Positions 43,643-55,407 of a DNA stretch of 64,000 nt are shown piece by piece. The stretch's first letter is position 1, and every line of letters starts with the position of its first letter. The position numbers and the translations under genes were made by a program. The DNA is from Melampsora larici-populina 98AG31. Lineage: Eukaryota; Basidiomycota; Pucciniomycetes; Pucciniales; Melampsoraceae. The notes under the pieces were generated by a model that saw nothing but the letters and a program-made list of their open reading frames with translations, ran no database searches and had not been told where the DNA came from. Where the stretch lies: assembly GCF_000204055.1 (NCBI RefSeq), contig NW_006768767.1, positions 2,668,399 through 2,732,398 on the forward strand. The letters are read 5' to 3'.

Positions 43643-45652
43643 ATGGACGCAAGAATAGCTGGAGCAGACGCTAGAATCACGAGAGCAACATTGGGAACGT
43701 CAGGCGCACAACCAGTACCTAACTTAGAAGGCCAGAAGAGGAACCTGAGAAAGACAAGAGAGAAGACAGGAGAAACTGATGAGGAAGGAAACAGTGAGGG
43801 TGGAAGTAAGGAGAGAGGAAACAGAGAAGAAAACCAATCGAGAGAAGAAGAAGGAGGCGTGGCAGCAGGCGGCCCTAATCTTTTACCGGAATCCGATGAT
43901 GACGATACCTCCTGGCAACCTACGTCAGAGGAGACAAACGAGGACAATGAGAACTCGGAAATGGCAGAGGACATGTCAGGTAAGATGCGGCCTCACCCAG
44001 ATCGTTTTTGTACCCCCCCCATTTTTTCCCTCTCGTTTTCCACCTCCTTATTAAAACCCAGACAGATGGAGCATGGGGGAGGGAGACCCCAATTCGACAC
44101 GTGACACTGGTTTTCCCGACATATGTGTGGTCCCTGGAAGGGCAGTAGCTTTTCCCCAGCTAGTCGAATAGGGTGGCCTAGAGGCAGTCAGATTATATTC
44201 CTCACTATACGGTGCAGTGGAAAGCAAGTGGGAAAAAGTCGCTGACTTACATTTTCCCTACGATTCCAACTCTCAGTGGTTGATGGCGACTTGACGATGA
44301 CAATCCAAGCGCGCATAAACGAGCTATACCAGACAGGCAGAGGCGTAGACGGCGCGGCCTTGTTAGCTCAGTTGGTCGACACATTCACAACACGAACACC
44401 GGCAAATTCTGTCCAAAGCGGAAGTGGAAGGCAACGGGAAGAGGCACCTCAGCAACCACCGCAACCGGCTATCGCCCCACAAGCAAGGGTCCCGCACCAG
44501 CTGATCCAAGACAATTTGACGGACCTATCTGTGGACCTCAACGATCGACCAGAAGACCGTCTCCCCAAACGTCGACACTCACCATCACCAAGGGAACGAG
44601 ACTCAAGACCGAGACCATCAAATGAAGGAGAAGAACAGTCAGAAGCCGAACTTGTGGAGGCGATGCTGCTGTCAGGAAAGGGGAGGATGGTGCTAGCCAA
44701 CGGTGACGTGGTCAAGAATGGCCGATTGATTGTTTTGGACGACTCCGTCCAGATGGACAAATCCCTCCCGGAGTTGTCCCCGGTTTTAACAGTATATATG
44801 CAGACCTTCAAAGCATACATACCTCTGACGGTATTCGAACGGCACTTCTTAGTCCAAGACTCCAAGGGCTGGAGCACAAAGAAAGCCCCTACGACATCGA
44901 AAATACTGGAAGGCAAGGGCGTAAGGGTTTACGGTGGAGAGCCACCAATGGAAGAATTGTGTATGCAATACGAGCAATGGTTGGACGCAATGACCCTTTT
45001 TATTCGCTACGGGAGGAAAGCCGGTTGGGAAACCCAGTCCGAACGATTCGAGGGCCACAAATTGGTGGTGATGGATCTGCGAGAAAACGTGGGATGGATG
45101 GTGGCATTGCGGTACTGTCAACGAGTTCGACAGGGTCTTATGAGGGCAACTGCAGACCGGAAAATCTACAACATCACCAAAGTCCAACAAGTCATCCTCG
45201 ACGAAGTTAAGCTGGTTTGCGAGAACTACGGCGAACGAGCTTATAGATCCAATCCTTACGCACCTGGCGGCCCACGCGAACACACCGACCCAGAAACCGG
45301 TTTACCAAGGGAAAACTCGATCGGTAAGAAAACGGCCTCATCATCATCATTTCACCAACAACCAGAAAACCCCGGACATTCCAGTGCATCCTACCCCACG
45401 CCGACTCGGAATGAACCTTGGCTCCCGAAAGCAGAGTACAAGGCAAAGAAAGCCGCGGAAAGACAAGCGGCGAGGGACGCGCGCAACAGGCGAGGCAGGA
45501 GCCCAGATAGGCAAGGCAGGAGCCCTGATAGGCGTGGCAGGAGCCCGGATAAGACCTATGAGAGGAAAGATGACCGGCGTAGAGATCGTAGCCGCAGTGT
45601 CGATAAAGGCTACAACGCCAAGAGATACAATAGATTTGAAAAGAGGCGCTAG
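43643..45652 (+). CDS. DIRS element ORF1 (Gag-like), one intron
   Basis: Putative nucleic-acid-binding structural protein. Exon 1 is 43643-43979 and exon 2 is 44277-45652; the 297-bp intron has GTAAGA and CTCTCAG borders and joins a one-base phase perfectly, giving 570 residues. The N-terminal 110 residues are charged (RKTREKTGE, many Glu/Ser). The middle has MTIQARINELYQTG and a folded block VYMQTFKAYIPLTVFERHFL to YCQRVRQGLM. The C-terminus has three tandem GRSPDR(Q/R)GRSPD motifs and an Arg/Ser-rich tail, suiting RNA binding. It ends in TAG followed at once by TGA. The next large ORF is in the same frame, so readthrough would need two stops. Confidence 0.75.
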
Positions 45653-45784
45653 TGAGTCTTAGAAATGTACCCTCCTCGGTCCCAACGCAATGACAATGAA
45701 AAGACCCACTACGTGTGGTAATTGCTGGAAAGACGCGTTACCCTGACCAGGGGTTAACACTGTGAGAACCATACCCTGACCCGA

Positions 45785-47538
45785 GTGAATTTCGTCCGCA
45801 GTTCCCCTCCCAGACTAGACCCAAGTCCCAGACCACTACGCCCTGAACCCATCTGCCTAGTCCCAGTCCGTAACCGAGGGACTAGCTTGACAAGTGACAG
45901 GGAAGGTAGAGGAGGGGGTACTCCGCCGCCAAGAGAAGGGAGGAGATGGCTGACTAAGATAAGATGCGAGATGAACCTTGCGGTTTGGAGAAGAGAGCTG
46001 AGTCGAGCTGGCATCCTAAACGGAAACCGGAAAATCCTCAACGGTTTCGTTCACGGTTTCGACCAGGGGATACCAGAAGAACCCGTGAAAGACCTACGTT
46101 ACTTCTGCCCGTCAAACCACGCGTCAGCCTTATCGGCGAGAGCGAAGATAGAAGAGAGCTTACAAACGGAGGTGGCAGAGGGGAGGATGTACGGTCCCTT
46201 CAGTAAAGAAGAAGTACATCAAAGACTGGGGTTTTTCCGTACGAGTCCACTCGGCGCGGTAACGAACGGAGACGGCTCCCTACGGCCAATTAACGACCTG
46301 TCTTATCCGAGAAATGATTCGATAATACAATCAGTAAACGCCCGAGTAAACAGTGAAGATTTCGAGACGTCCTGGGACGATTTCAAAAAAGTGGCTCTAT
46401 TCTTACTCAGTTCTGAAGGGCCAATCCTCCTAGGCATTTACGACTGGGCGCACGCATACCGACAAATACCAACTCTGATGAGCCAGTGGCCATTCCTGAT
46501 GGTGCTAGACTTCGAAGAGAAGGTGTATCTAGACACTCGGATAACCTTTGGAGGCGTGGCAGGATGCGGGGTTTTTGGCCAAGTGGCGGATGCATGGAAG
46601 CTGATAATCAAAAGTCGGTTTGGTTTTTCAAAGGCCTTCCGGTGGGTTGACGACACCCTCTTCGCCAAACCAGCAGATGGGTCCAACCCACACTCAATGG
46701 CCGACGTAGTTGAATTGAGTAATGAGCTCGGAGTTGTCACAAACCCGAAGAAATGGCGAGAGTTCGATTATGAACAGAAGTACCTGGGAATGGTTTGGAA
46801 CGGTCGGGATAAGACAGTTCAGATCCCAGAGGAGAAGAGGTTAGAACATCTGCAACGAATTAGACAGTTCATGAGACAGAAACGAGAATCTTACAAGGCA
46901 ACAGAAAAGATAGTAGGACAGCTTTATCATATGACGATGGTCTACCCACAACTCAAATGCCACTGTATGGCCTTGTACCACTGGCTCGCAGAGTGGAAGC
47001 ACCGTTTGGCTCTACGTGACATCCCCGAGGAGATTATTGAGGACTTGGGGACTTGGGAACGGGTGCTAACGACTGCAGAACCAAGGAGGTTGATCCCACG
47101 CCCAGGTGTGCGGAACGTGGGGTGGGTGGGAGACGCCTCATCCTCTTACGGCATCGGCATCATCGTAGGGAAGAAATGGTGCCGTTTTTGGCTCAGGAGA
47201 GGATGGAATGAAGCTGAATCGGACGGCTCCAAGAGGGAGATTGCATGGGCCAAAACGGTGGCCATACGTCTGGGACTATTGATGATGGAGAAGCTAATGG
47301 ACATAGGTGGCTCGAACTTCCTGGTCCTAACGGATAATGTAGTGACTGAGGGGGCAGTACGGAACGGGAAATCTCGAAACAGATGGGTAAACAGGGAATG
47401 GATAAGATGCCAGGAAGAAACCTTGCGACTTAACTGTAGTATCACACAACGAAGGGTGAGTCCGAAGACAACGCCGCCGATCGGCTATCCCGCGGTTTCG
47501 ACTCATCGAAACGTTTCAGAGACCTGGTAAAGATCTAA
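45785..47538 (+). CDS. DIRS element reverse transcriptase-RNase H
   Basis: Copies the element RNA and degrades the hybrid. The first in-frame ATG is at 45971; the frame itself opens at 45785. RT motifs in order are GAVTNGDGSLRPINDLSYP, LGIYDWAHAYRQIP (motif A Asp), FGGVAGCGVFG (B), FRWVDDTLF (C) and KYLGMVW. RNase H follows with acidic residues in GDASSSYGIG, KREIAWAK and VLTDN. The main frame stops at 47530, but the conserved RNase H tail (EDNAADRLSRG, then RFRDLVKI) is in the +1-shifted frame from about 47460 to a TAA at 47538. A one-base deletion near 47459, or a frameshift, thus separates it. Without correction the product ends in unrelated residues. Confidence 0.85.
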
Positions 47539-47606
47539 ATCCCAGATGATTTGCAACGGTTCATCATACAAGAGTAACAAACCAACCACCTACATCGACC
47601 ACAGCC

Positions 47607-48656
47607 ATGCCCCCCTTGCCAAAACACTTCGAGATCGCCAAGAATAACACAAAGTCACAAGCTGGGAAACACGCAGCGATGAGCGGCTGGGCGGAAAAAA
47701 CGTTAAAGGGTTACTCCAGCGGGATGACGAAATTTATAGAATTTAAAGAAAAGACTTCGGACGGTTTTGACGAGGACTCACCCATTGAAGACGAAGATAT
47801 TTACAACTTCATCGCCTGGGCCGGAACGTCGAAGCTAGAGAAAGTGAACGGCCCAGATCGAGAGATTTCAGCAGTAACGATAAAGAAATATCTTGACAGC
47901 ATCAGAGCCTGGCACATCGTAAAGCACGCATCACGACCGAACACAGATGGGGAGGTGATATCGGTTTTAATCAATGCGACGAAGAGGAATGAAGAAGAGA
48001 CTAGTTTAGTTACAGTAAAACAGCCAATAATGATCCGGCAATTATACAAACTTTTTCGGTACTCACACGGGAAGTCGGCAGAGTTAGAACTGGTAGCAGC
48101 CGTAGCGGTTATCGCTTTCTGGGGGATGGCGCGTTTGGGGGAACTTCTAAGAGAGAAGAGGAGCGACGGAGCATTACTGAGGAAACATGTAGAGTTCGGT
48201 GAACGGAATGGTAAACGGTTCGCAGTGCTGAAATTGAGGAAAGCGAAGACGGCGAAGAGTGGAGAGGTCCAGGAGATATATCTTCAACAGCAATTCAACG
48301 TTTTAAACCCAGTAGAAGCATTGGAAAGGGTACTAGAAGCAAATACAGAAATAGACAGGGATGACTTGCTTTTTACGTGGAAGAGCCCTGATGGAATACG
48401 ACCCCTATCGAAGTACAGGTTTGTAAAACTCGTAGAAGAAGTATGGGGAAAGGCCAGCATTGGCACATGGTCAGGCCACTTGTTCCGAGTAGGGGGGGCC
48501 TCAATCCGGTATAATCTGGGGACCCCAATGAAGGCGATAGCACGGCAAGGCCGGTGGAAATCCTTGACTTATCTGAGGTATTTGAAATCGTATACAGAGG
48601 TAGAAATTAGAGATACGACGAAGTTTCTGGAGGCCTTAGACGAAAGAAATACATGA
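47607..48656 (+). CDS. DIRS element tyrosine recombinase
   Basis: Site-specific recombinase that integrates the circular DNA intermediate; it replaces the DDE integrase of LTR elements. It is a 349-residue intact frame. The N-terminal SAM-like half begins near GWAEKTLKGYSSGMTKF. The catalytic half has the first Arg in AFWGMARLGELL, the H-x-x-R box in WSGHLFRVGGAS and a candidate nucleophilic Tyr in LTYLRYLKSYT. A Lys-rich strand (KLRKAKTAK) sits where the catalytic Lys usually is. It starts 69 bp after the RT stop. All expected catalytic residues are present. Confidence 0.87.
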   Translation: MPPLPKHFEIAKNNTKSQAGKHAAMSGWAEKTLKGYSSGMTKFIEFKEKTSDGFDEDSPIEDEDIYNFIAWAGTSKLEKVNGPDREISAVTIKKYLDSIRAWHIVKHASRPNTDGEVISVLINATKRNEEETSLVTVKQPIMIRQLYKLFRYSHGKSAELELVAAVAVIAFWGMARLGELLREKRSDGALLRKHVEFGERNGKRFAVLKLRKAKTAKSGEVQEIYLQQQFNVLNPVEALERVLEANTEIDRDDLLFTWKSPDGIRPLSKYRFVKLVEEVWGKASIGTWSGHLFRVGGASIRYNLGTPMKAIARQGRWKSLTYLRYLKSYTEVEIRDTTKFLEALDERNT

Positions 48657-48660
48657 AATG

Positions 48661-51119
48661 TTTGAGATTGTTGAAGCAGAACGGAAAGACCAAGTGAGAC
48701 GTGCCGAAGACACCTGCAGGTTAAGAGAACAAATGCAGCATACAGGCGAGCAGAAGCGCCACCCGTCGATCCCTGAGCACAAGGCGCATAAGCCAAAAAC
48801 TCTAATCTTAACAGACCGCGTTTTCGCCGACCTTGGGGGTTCATGCCGTGGCTTAGGACGTGTTGGGGTGAGCCTGGGAGGCTCGGCGCCAAACCCCGGC
48901 AGCCGAGTTGAGGGACCCAGATGCTCTCCAAACGTCCAAAGCGATGTAGCGATTCCATAGGAGGGTGGGCGGGGTTGAAGGCGAGGCCAACCCGAAGTTT
49001 GTTGGTTCAGCAAAACCAACAATCCGGGGCCGGGGCTTCGCCACTCGCGCAAACCCGCATTTTCTGACTGAAGTAAGAAAGTGCCTTGAGTGGGGTCTAC
49101 AGATATGAGACCACAAAAGGATCAATATGACTATGATCACCATAGAACCATAGACTACTCCCCCTTACCATCCATAGCTGTAAGAGGAATGGGCCAGTCA
49201 TTCAACCTCCTCATCAATTCTTACATCCCCAGTGACAAGTCTATCGGGTAAAATGCTGCTCTTTCTGCAAGTCTAAAGAAATCGAGGCCTTTTGCCTTGT
49301 CATCAAGAAGGGGACGCTTATGCTCCCCTAATATTTTGTTGCTATCGTAGATCAGTAGGCAAACCAGTTTTGATAATCAAATTTTAGAAGAATAATCCAC
49401 AGGCTCACCAAGAATCAGATGGCAATCAAATTGTTTACCTTTGTCTTTGTTGCGATCGTTCTTTCGAGTAAGCGTTTAAAAATTCCGGTGTCTTACTCAC
49501 CGCACATTCGAGATTTAAACCTCTACAAACCACTGATGCGCGCATTGTCGCCTTGGCAGTTGATCAAGGAGCCGTTGCCTTTCCTTTGGACCATGCCAAT
49601 ACGTTCGTCAGCCGACTCTGTTTGAATCGAGGAATTTTTTTCATCTTCCTTTGTCGTCTACACAGTCACAGATCATTTGAGGGTGATGTTGGATTGAATT
49701 TGAAAAGTCCGAGCATCTTGGCACGAGCTGTGAGTTCCGAATCCAGTGCGCCCCGTACTTGAGCTACAATCGGTTACTCATCATTGCCAACGCAGGCTCC
49801 CGAGAAGCCAGTGTCACTGATTGAGAGACCCGAGCGGGTCCCAGCAAGCACCCCTGCTGAGCCACTTCATAGCTGAAACAGCAAAGAACACCGTACCCTT
49901 GCTGGAAAAGCCGAAGCACGTGCAAGCAAAGAACCCTACTGATCCTATTCATCAAGTCCTCTCCTCGTTTTCCGGCGCGAGAATTGAATCAATCGAGCGA
50001 TGTCAAATTTGTACGACACCTTAGATTATTTACAATCTTGTCTTGATTTTTTTGTCTTCCATTGACTTTGAATTTCTTCACCAAATACTTGGAACTGGGT
50101 TGTTCTTGTTTTTGCATCTGCTCTGAAAACCCCTCCGGTTTGTTTTCACTCACAACTCCAGAAGATTGTTACCAAAAACACAAATTTGTTCCTGAAGACA
50201 AAAAGTTCTTCAATCTCACTTTTGACTTTCCTTTGTGAATTTTTCTCAAGTGTTGACTTCATATCCTACTAGTCATGTATATGGAAATTTTGTTTCTTGA
50301 ATACTGAAATTCAATTTGTGATTCTTTTATTGCTGAAAGTTTCGTGAGGTGACTCTGGGTCTGTCTACTGTTGCCTCAGGCTGAATAGATTTTTGTTCAC
50401 GAGGATGACAAAGCACAAATTGATAGTCTTACTTTGAGCTTCTGCAGTGCCGTGAAATTAAAGTTGATCCTCTCAATCAATTTGATAACAATACGCTATA
50501 TGCGGAGTCATCGATTGGTAAAGACAAACATCCTTTAGCGCATAGATCAACTGGGGGATGAGCATGAGATCAGGCTATGGAAGATTGGTAGGAGATTGAT
50601 GCTCTCATGTTCAAAATCACGAACTTGAAACATTTTTTGGTACCAACGAAAGCATTAAGAAACAACTATCAACTACAACCACACCTTGAGCACAAATTAC
50701 AAACCTAAATTTTGGGATACATACATAGTAGATTTTAGGAGGATTCAAGCTAGGTCTTACAGCCAAGTCAGGTTTGCAGATACTAGTAAAGGACGAAGGG
50801 TTAACATGAAATGAGATTGAATTGAGACATGTAAAAAGCTAAGCGAGATCTCTTAAGACTTTGTAAGATTTCAAAACATGAACTCGAATTCGAATAATGA
50901 AGATGAACAGATTGAAACAAAATTCAGGATAAAAGAACTGGGAACGAAGGTCATGGATGAAGTTTGATAAATATCAGAACTCGGTTTTATGGAAGCTTCT
51001 TGGGGAACACGAGCAGAGATATATCCATAATCAATGGCACAGTGTAATTGAAAACCGTCCTCCATAAAGCAAAAGTCAAGCAGTGCAATTCGCTTCGATC
51101 GAGTTGGAGTTGTAGCTGG
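48661..51119. other. GC-rich element flank, then empty AT-rich DNA
   Basis: 48661-49120 is GC-rich like the DIRS body and probably its 3' untranslated end. It includes a GTTGGTT/AACCAAC hairpin near 49000-49020 and an imperfect GTGGGGTCTACAGA/GAGACCAC inversion near 49094. 49150-51119 shows no supported gene. Confidence 0.4.
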
Positions 51120-53306
51120 CTAGAAGTACCTCCCGTATTTAAGGTAGTAGGCGATGGATTCGAAGTACAAGTCCTGGAACGAAGTAAATTTGCACCTATG
51201 TGTATCCACAGATCTTCCATGACCAAATGACAGCATTGTATGTTGTCAGACATGTTTCAAGCAAGGGGCGAAATTCGGGATCACAGTCAAATAAGATGAT
51301 CTTGGAGGTGAAGCGCTGACTCACCTTTTCAGAAGGGTGTAGTAAATAGGGTAGTTCTTAACAGTCTTATCTCTGTAACGTTCTATTAACTCGGAGAAAT
51401 ACACCAACAAATCATCGTTGGTCATTTCCCAACGGACCTTTTTGAAAAGGCGAGCAGCATCCTCCTCCAAACGAGGTTTGACCGCATCGGGACATACATA
51501 ACCTGCTAACAAGTCGAACTCAGACTTTGGTGAACACATCCAACGATTCATAGATAACCATAGCGTAGGGGATTCCAAGAACATCCTCGGGGCCTGAACC
51601 AAGCTTCCCATCGCATCTTCCGACGTTTTTTTCGGGGTGCCTGGGCGGTTTATAATCGGATGGGGCTTGTCCCGGAATATTGACCAGACTCGTCTGTTGG
51701 GCAAAGGGTCGTCTGGTCTTGTGGCCCCCTTGGAGATTACAGTTTTTGTACCAGCCGCATAGAACTGCAGCTTAGGCCTTTCGATATCCTGAAATGATCG
51801 ATTTTTGCGGGTATGGTAATCTACGGCATGGTAATATTGCGCGTCATGCGGTATTTCACATAGTCGGCTACTACGCGTGATATCTCCTATCCTCGATGGA
51901 AGGCAGCCGGTCCGTGTTCTATACATTCGAGAAGCGAGCGTCCTGATAGAGTGGCCACAGTGTCAAGCTGATTCTTAATTGCCTTGAAAATCTTGGTGAA
52001 GTAGAGAGGATCAGACTTACGTATTAGAGCTGGTGGTATCGATGGTTCTGATACTATCGGAGTAGGAACCGTGATGAAACCCAAAAGATAAATGGCCAGA
52101 ACCAAAATGGATCGCAGAGAGAATCGTCCTTACCTGTCTGAGTCGTTCGAGGAATTGTCCGCTACCGGTCTACTCAAAGAAAATATATGTCATAAATAGT
52201 CAGATATCTACGCTCAGAAGAATATAGAGAGACTAGGAAAGAAAGGAAGGCAAAGGCTTACACGTCGTTCAAGGAATTGCCCGCCTCTGGTCTATTCCAA
52301 TACAACACATGTCATAGATAATTAGATATCCACGCTCAGAATAATATAGAGAGACTAGGAAAGATACGAAGGCAAAGGCTTACACTTCTTCCGTGTCATC
52401 AGAAGGAAGGATAATTCTCACTACTTTTCGGGGTTTGGAACGATATTTCTTGGACATATCCATCAAATCAAGAGGGTTGCTTCGTCTTTCGGGATTCATC
52501 TGCCCAATTCGTCGGGCTCGAGAATCAGGCGATTGAGTTTTGGGATCCTTGGATCTATCGGAGTAGAAAACATGACCAAAACCAAAAGTTAAGTGATCAG
52601 AACTGAAATAAATAACAGAAGAAATCGTCCTTACCTGTCTGAGTCTTCCGAGGAATTGCTCGCTCCCGGTCTACTCGAATAAAACCATGCCATACATAAT
52701 CAGATGCTTACGCTCAGAGAATATACAGAGACTAAGACAGATACCAGGGCAAAGGCTTACACTCCTTTCGTGTCATCAGAAGGGGAGCTCATTGTCACTA
52801 CTTTTCGGGTCTTGTAATGGAATCTCCTAGGGAAATTCATTAAATCAAGAGGGTTGCTTCGTTTTTCGGGATTCATTGGCCCAATTTGTGTGAATTGGAA
52901 ATCAGGGAATAGAAGGCTGAGATCTGTCGATCTATCAGAGTAGAGAACGTGACAATCACCAAAAGATAAGTGGCCAGAACCAAAATGGTTAGCAGAGAGA
53001 ATCGTCCTTACCTGTCTGAGTCGTTTGAGGAATTGCCCGCTTCCTGTCTACTCAAAGGCAAGACATGCGATAGATAGTCAGATATCTACGCTCAGAAGAA
53101 TATAGAGAGACTAGGAAAGAAAGGAAGGCAAAGGCTTACACTCCTTCCGTGCCATCAGAAGGATGGTTCACTCTTACTACTTTTTGGGTCTTGTAACAAT
53201 ATTTCTTGAGCAAACCCATCAGATCAAGAGGGTTGGTTCGTATTTCGGGATTCATCTGTCCAATTTTTCGGGATTTAAAATCAGGGAATCGAAGAAATGA
53301 AGAAAG
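51120..53306 (-). CDS. Unknown protein built from tandemly duplicated exon pairs
   Basis: No known family. Ten exons join in one phase: 53140-53306, 53012-53047, 52761-52931, 52635-52670, 52384-52554, 52262-52291, 52134-52169, 52021-52053, 51325-51942, 51120-51213, about 463 residues. The long exons (167-171 bp) share IG(Q/P)MNPE.R.NPLDLM, then Y..K..KVV and SD.T. The short exons (30-36 bp) share A.NSS.DSD. Introns are repeated too, with donors GTAAGC or GTAAGG and acceptors GATAG or GAGTAG. Long-short units recur every 377-379 bp. The unique part (51325-51942) has a Trp/Arg-rich region with KPHPIINRPGTP and ends near YYLKYGRYF. The 5' end is uncertain: an internal ATG at 53255 or an unseen upstream exon. 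No signal peptide was found. Confidence 0.65.
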
Positions 53307-54917
53307 CTATTGTTATTTTTTGAGTTTCAGTCAAGTGGAGGAATTTGAAGTTAAGAACGGGTTATTTGTTCATGGGGCGATTTTTTAAGAACAGCCTGCT
53401 TATGACAAGCGCGTGCTAAGCTCGAGATCTCGAATATCCACCTCAGCAAAGCTCCACCTCAGCAAAGCTATCTTACATTTATTTAGCATCTGAGCCCCTT
53501 TTTTGTTTGTGAGTTCGAAGGTGTATAACTTAAGGGTGCAAATACAATCTGCCATATTTTCCATAGTAATCAATTGGATGGTAGATTTCTTAAGCTGCAT
53601 GTACTTGAAACTTTGATAAACCCCAATTGATTGGAATACTCCAATAGCCGCTTCTCTCTGGAGGCCTGGCGTATGGCAATGCTTCAACTGAGCAGTTTTG
53701 AGTGATGAACATGAGATTTATGCTGTAGTATAGAATGTAGCTTAACCCTTCCTTTCACTGCTTTCATCATTCACGAAAAATGGTAGGTGTAGAGGCTGCG
53801 GAACATTGACAGGTTCAGCGACGTAAGGGAAGGATGTCGAAATTTGAAAGTAAAGAAAACCGGGCGCCACAACACAACACAACTCGAATGGGAGTTTGAT
53901 TAAAGTTGAGGTTGGAGCTTATGTATCATGAGGCAAGCGTCATGTTCAACAACGAAAGCAATTCAGTAACACACAATCAGATCTATAAGTCTGAAGGCAA
54001 TATATTACACCATGACCCATATCAGCTTAAAAGTTGATCTTTAATCCTCATAAGCTTCATATAAGATTAATGTATTTCTGTAACGCTCCCTGCAAGAGAT
54101 AATTTATTGCAAAAGGGCAGTTTTCGAAAAGTAGAGAAAATGAAGTATAGTTGTTATCCCCTAAAACAGCAGATCTCATGATGTCATCAGTCACTGTTAC
54201 TCCAAGCCCGTCTCAAAATTTGAGCCTTCCATGTTTTTTCCCTTATTAATCATAAAAACTAAGTGAAGAAATGGGTGACATGCGACCCGCAACTTCCCTA
54301 TATTATTTTCCATCTCTTAGAAAAGGCTTCTCCCTTGGACGTAAACGCGTCAAATATGCATTTTCTCACTAGTTCAAGCGGCAAAGAAGTCCATGTAAAC
54401 GACAATATATAATTCATTCTCACTTGATTATCAAAACGGAGAGTCTTCGGACGCCAGGGCACAGCACACCAATAGTAAGGCATGTCCCTGAGAAAAGTTC
54501 CGACAGAGGTGGGGAAGTCTCAAGAAGGCGGGTTTGTAGACTCGCGATGAACAATTATCCGACACGTAATCATCCTCACGGCGATAGCTCGCTTGACTTT
54601 TGGATTACGAATCAAGTGGTTTATCAGGAATCTCGGTATACGGATATATATACCGATCAATCAATTAGAGGTATTCATGAAAAGCTGTAAAAGTGTGACT
54701 CTGTTCCAACGAATCAAGAGCTGCAAACTACCGCACGGAAAGTAGCGCGGGTCGCAGCAAGTGGCCATTCACGGCCCCTTTCGTAAAAACTGCTGACCTT
54801 CATATGTGACATATGTGTTTTGCAATACCGTGTCCCTCAGCTTTCGATCGCAGGTGCGATGACCTATGATCATTGATCAGCACCCGGGGTAATCGATTCT
54901 TGGTTTTGGCTAACCAC
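53307..54917. other. Intergenic, no gene seen
   Basis: This stretch should hold the promoter or missing first exon of the repeated-exon gene. No convincing exon was recognised. Confidence 0.4.
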
Positions 54918-55407
54918 AGTCAAAGCCGAGTGATTATAATGCTGCTCCGATTCCATTGTTTCACATATCGTGTTCACTTGTTTATGCACAGTTTTTCTCA
55001 ATCATCGTACTCTGATACATTTCCAGAGTCCTATCGAATGATTGGATGATATCCAAGTTAGTGATTTGGTTGAGATAGACACCTGCTTCAAGATAAAAAT
55101 ATGAATATATCAGAAGCTGTTCACGACTACTTATATGTAGCTTTTCATCTGATTTCAACAAAAATCAAGAAAAGATCGTCGATTACAACAATTAACCCAG
55201 TCAAAGCAGACTGATTATAATACTCTTTTGGTTTCATTGCTTTACGTTTCGAGTTCACTTCTTTACACAGAGGTTTTTTTAAAATCACCGGACTCGAATC
55301 CATTTCCAAGGTCCTACCAGATGATAAGATTATATCCAAGTTCTTGATTTGGTCAAGATAGACACCTGCTTCAAGATAAAAATATGAATATATCAGAAGC
55401 TGTTCAC
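54918..55407. repeat. Tandem duplication of a ~208-bp segment
   Basis: Copies at 54918-55124 and 55199-55407 both start AGTCAAAGC and both contain ACACCTGCTTCAAGATAAAA through ATATATCAGAAGCTGTTCAC with no visible difference in the last 50 bp. The middle is more diverged. A 74-bp spacer separates them. Neither copy is convincingly coding. Confidence 0.8.

Larger units (their letters stand above)
43423..48660 (+). mobile_element. DIRS-type tyrosine-recombinase retrotransposon
   Basis: The order of a Gag-like ORF1, RT/RNase H and a tyrosine recombinase, with no DDE integrase and no protease seen, defines DIRS-order elements. The body is visibly GC-richer than its surroundings. Upstream of ORF1 lie two foldbacks: GGTACCGG/CCGGTACC at 43423-43443, and 43454-43508, where GGAATACA and CAGGGAAAAT pair with ATTTTCCCTG and TGTATTCC. 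These may be part of the left terminus. Neither the inverted repeats of DIRS1-like nor the split direct repeats of Ngaro/PAT-like elements could be found by eye. The true ends are unknown and could reach about 49100. Confidence 0.85.

Noticed and set aside
44449..45283. Minus-strand ORFs of 144-155 codons
   Set aside because: They are opposite-strand shadows of DIRS ORF1, which is supported by its splice junction and gene order.
51887..52105. 72-codon ORF starting with a signal-peptide-like MVLAIYLLGFITV
   Set aside because: It runs through an intron of the repeated-exon gene; the exon model 52021-52053 to 51942 keeps phase and reads on into the long 618-bp exon.
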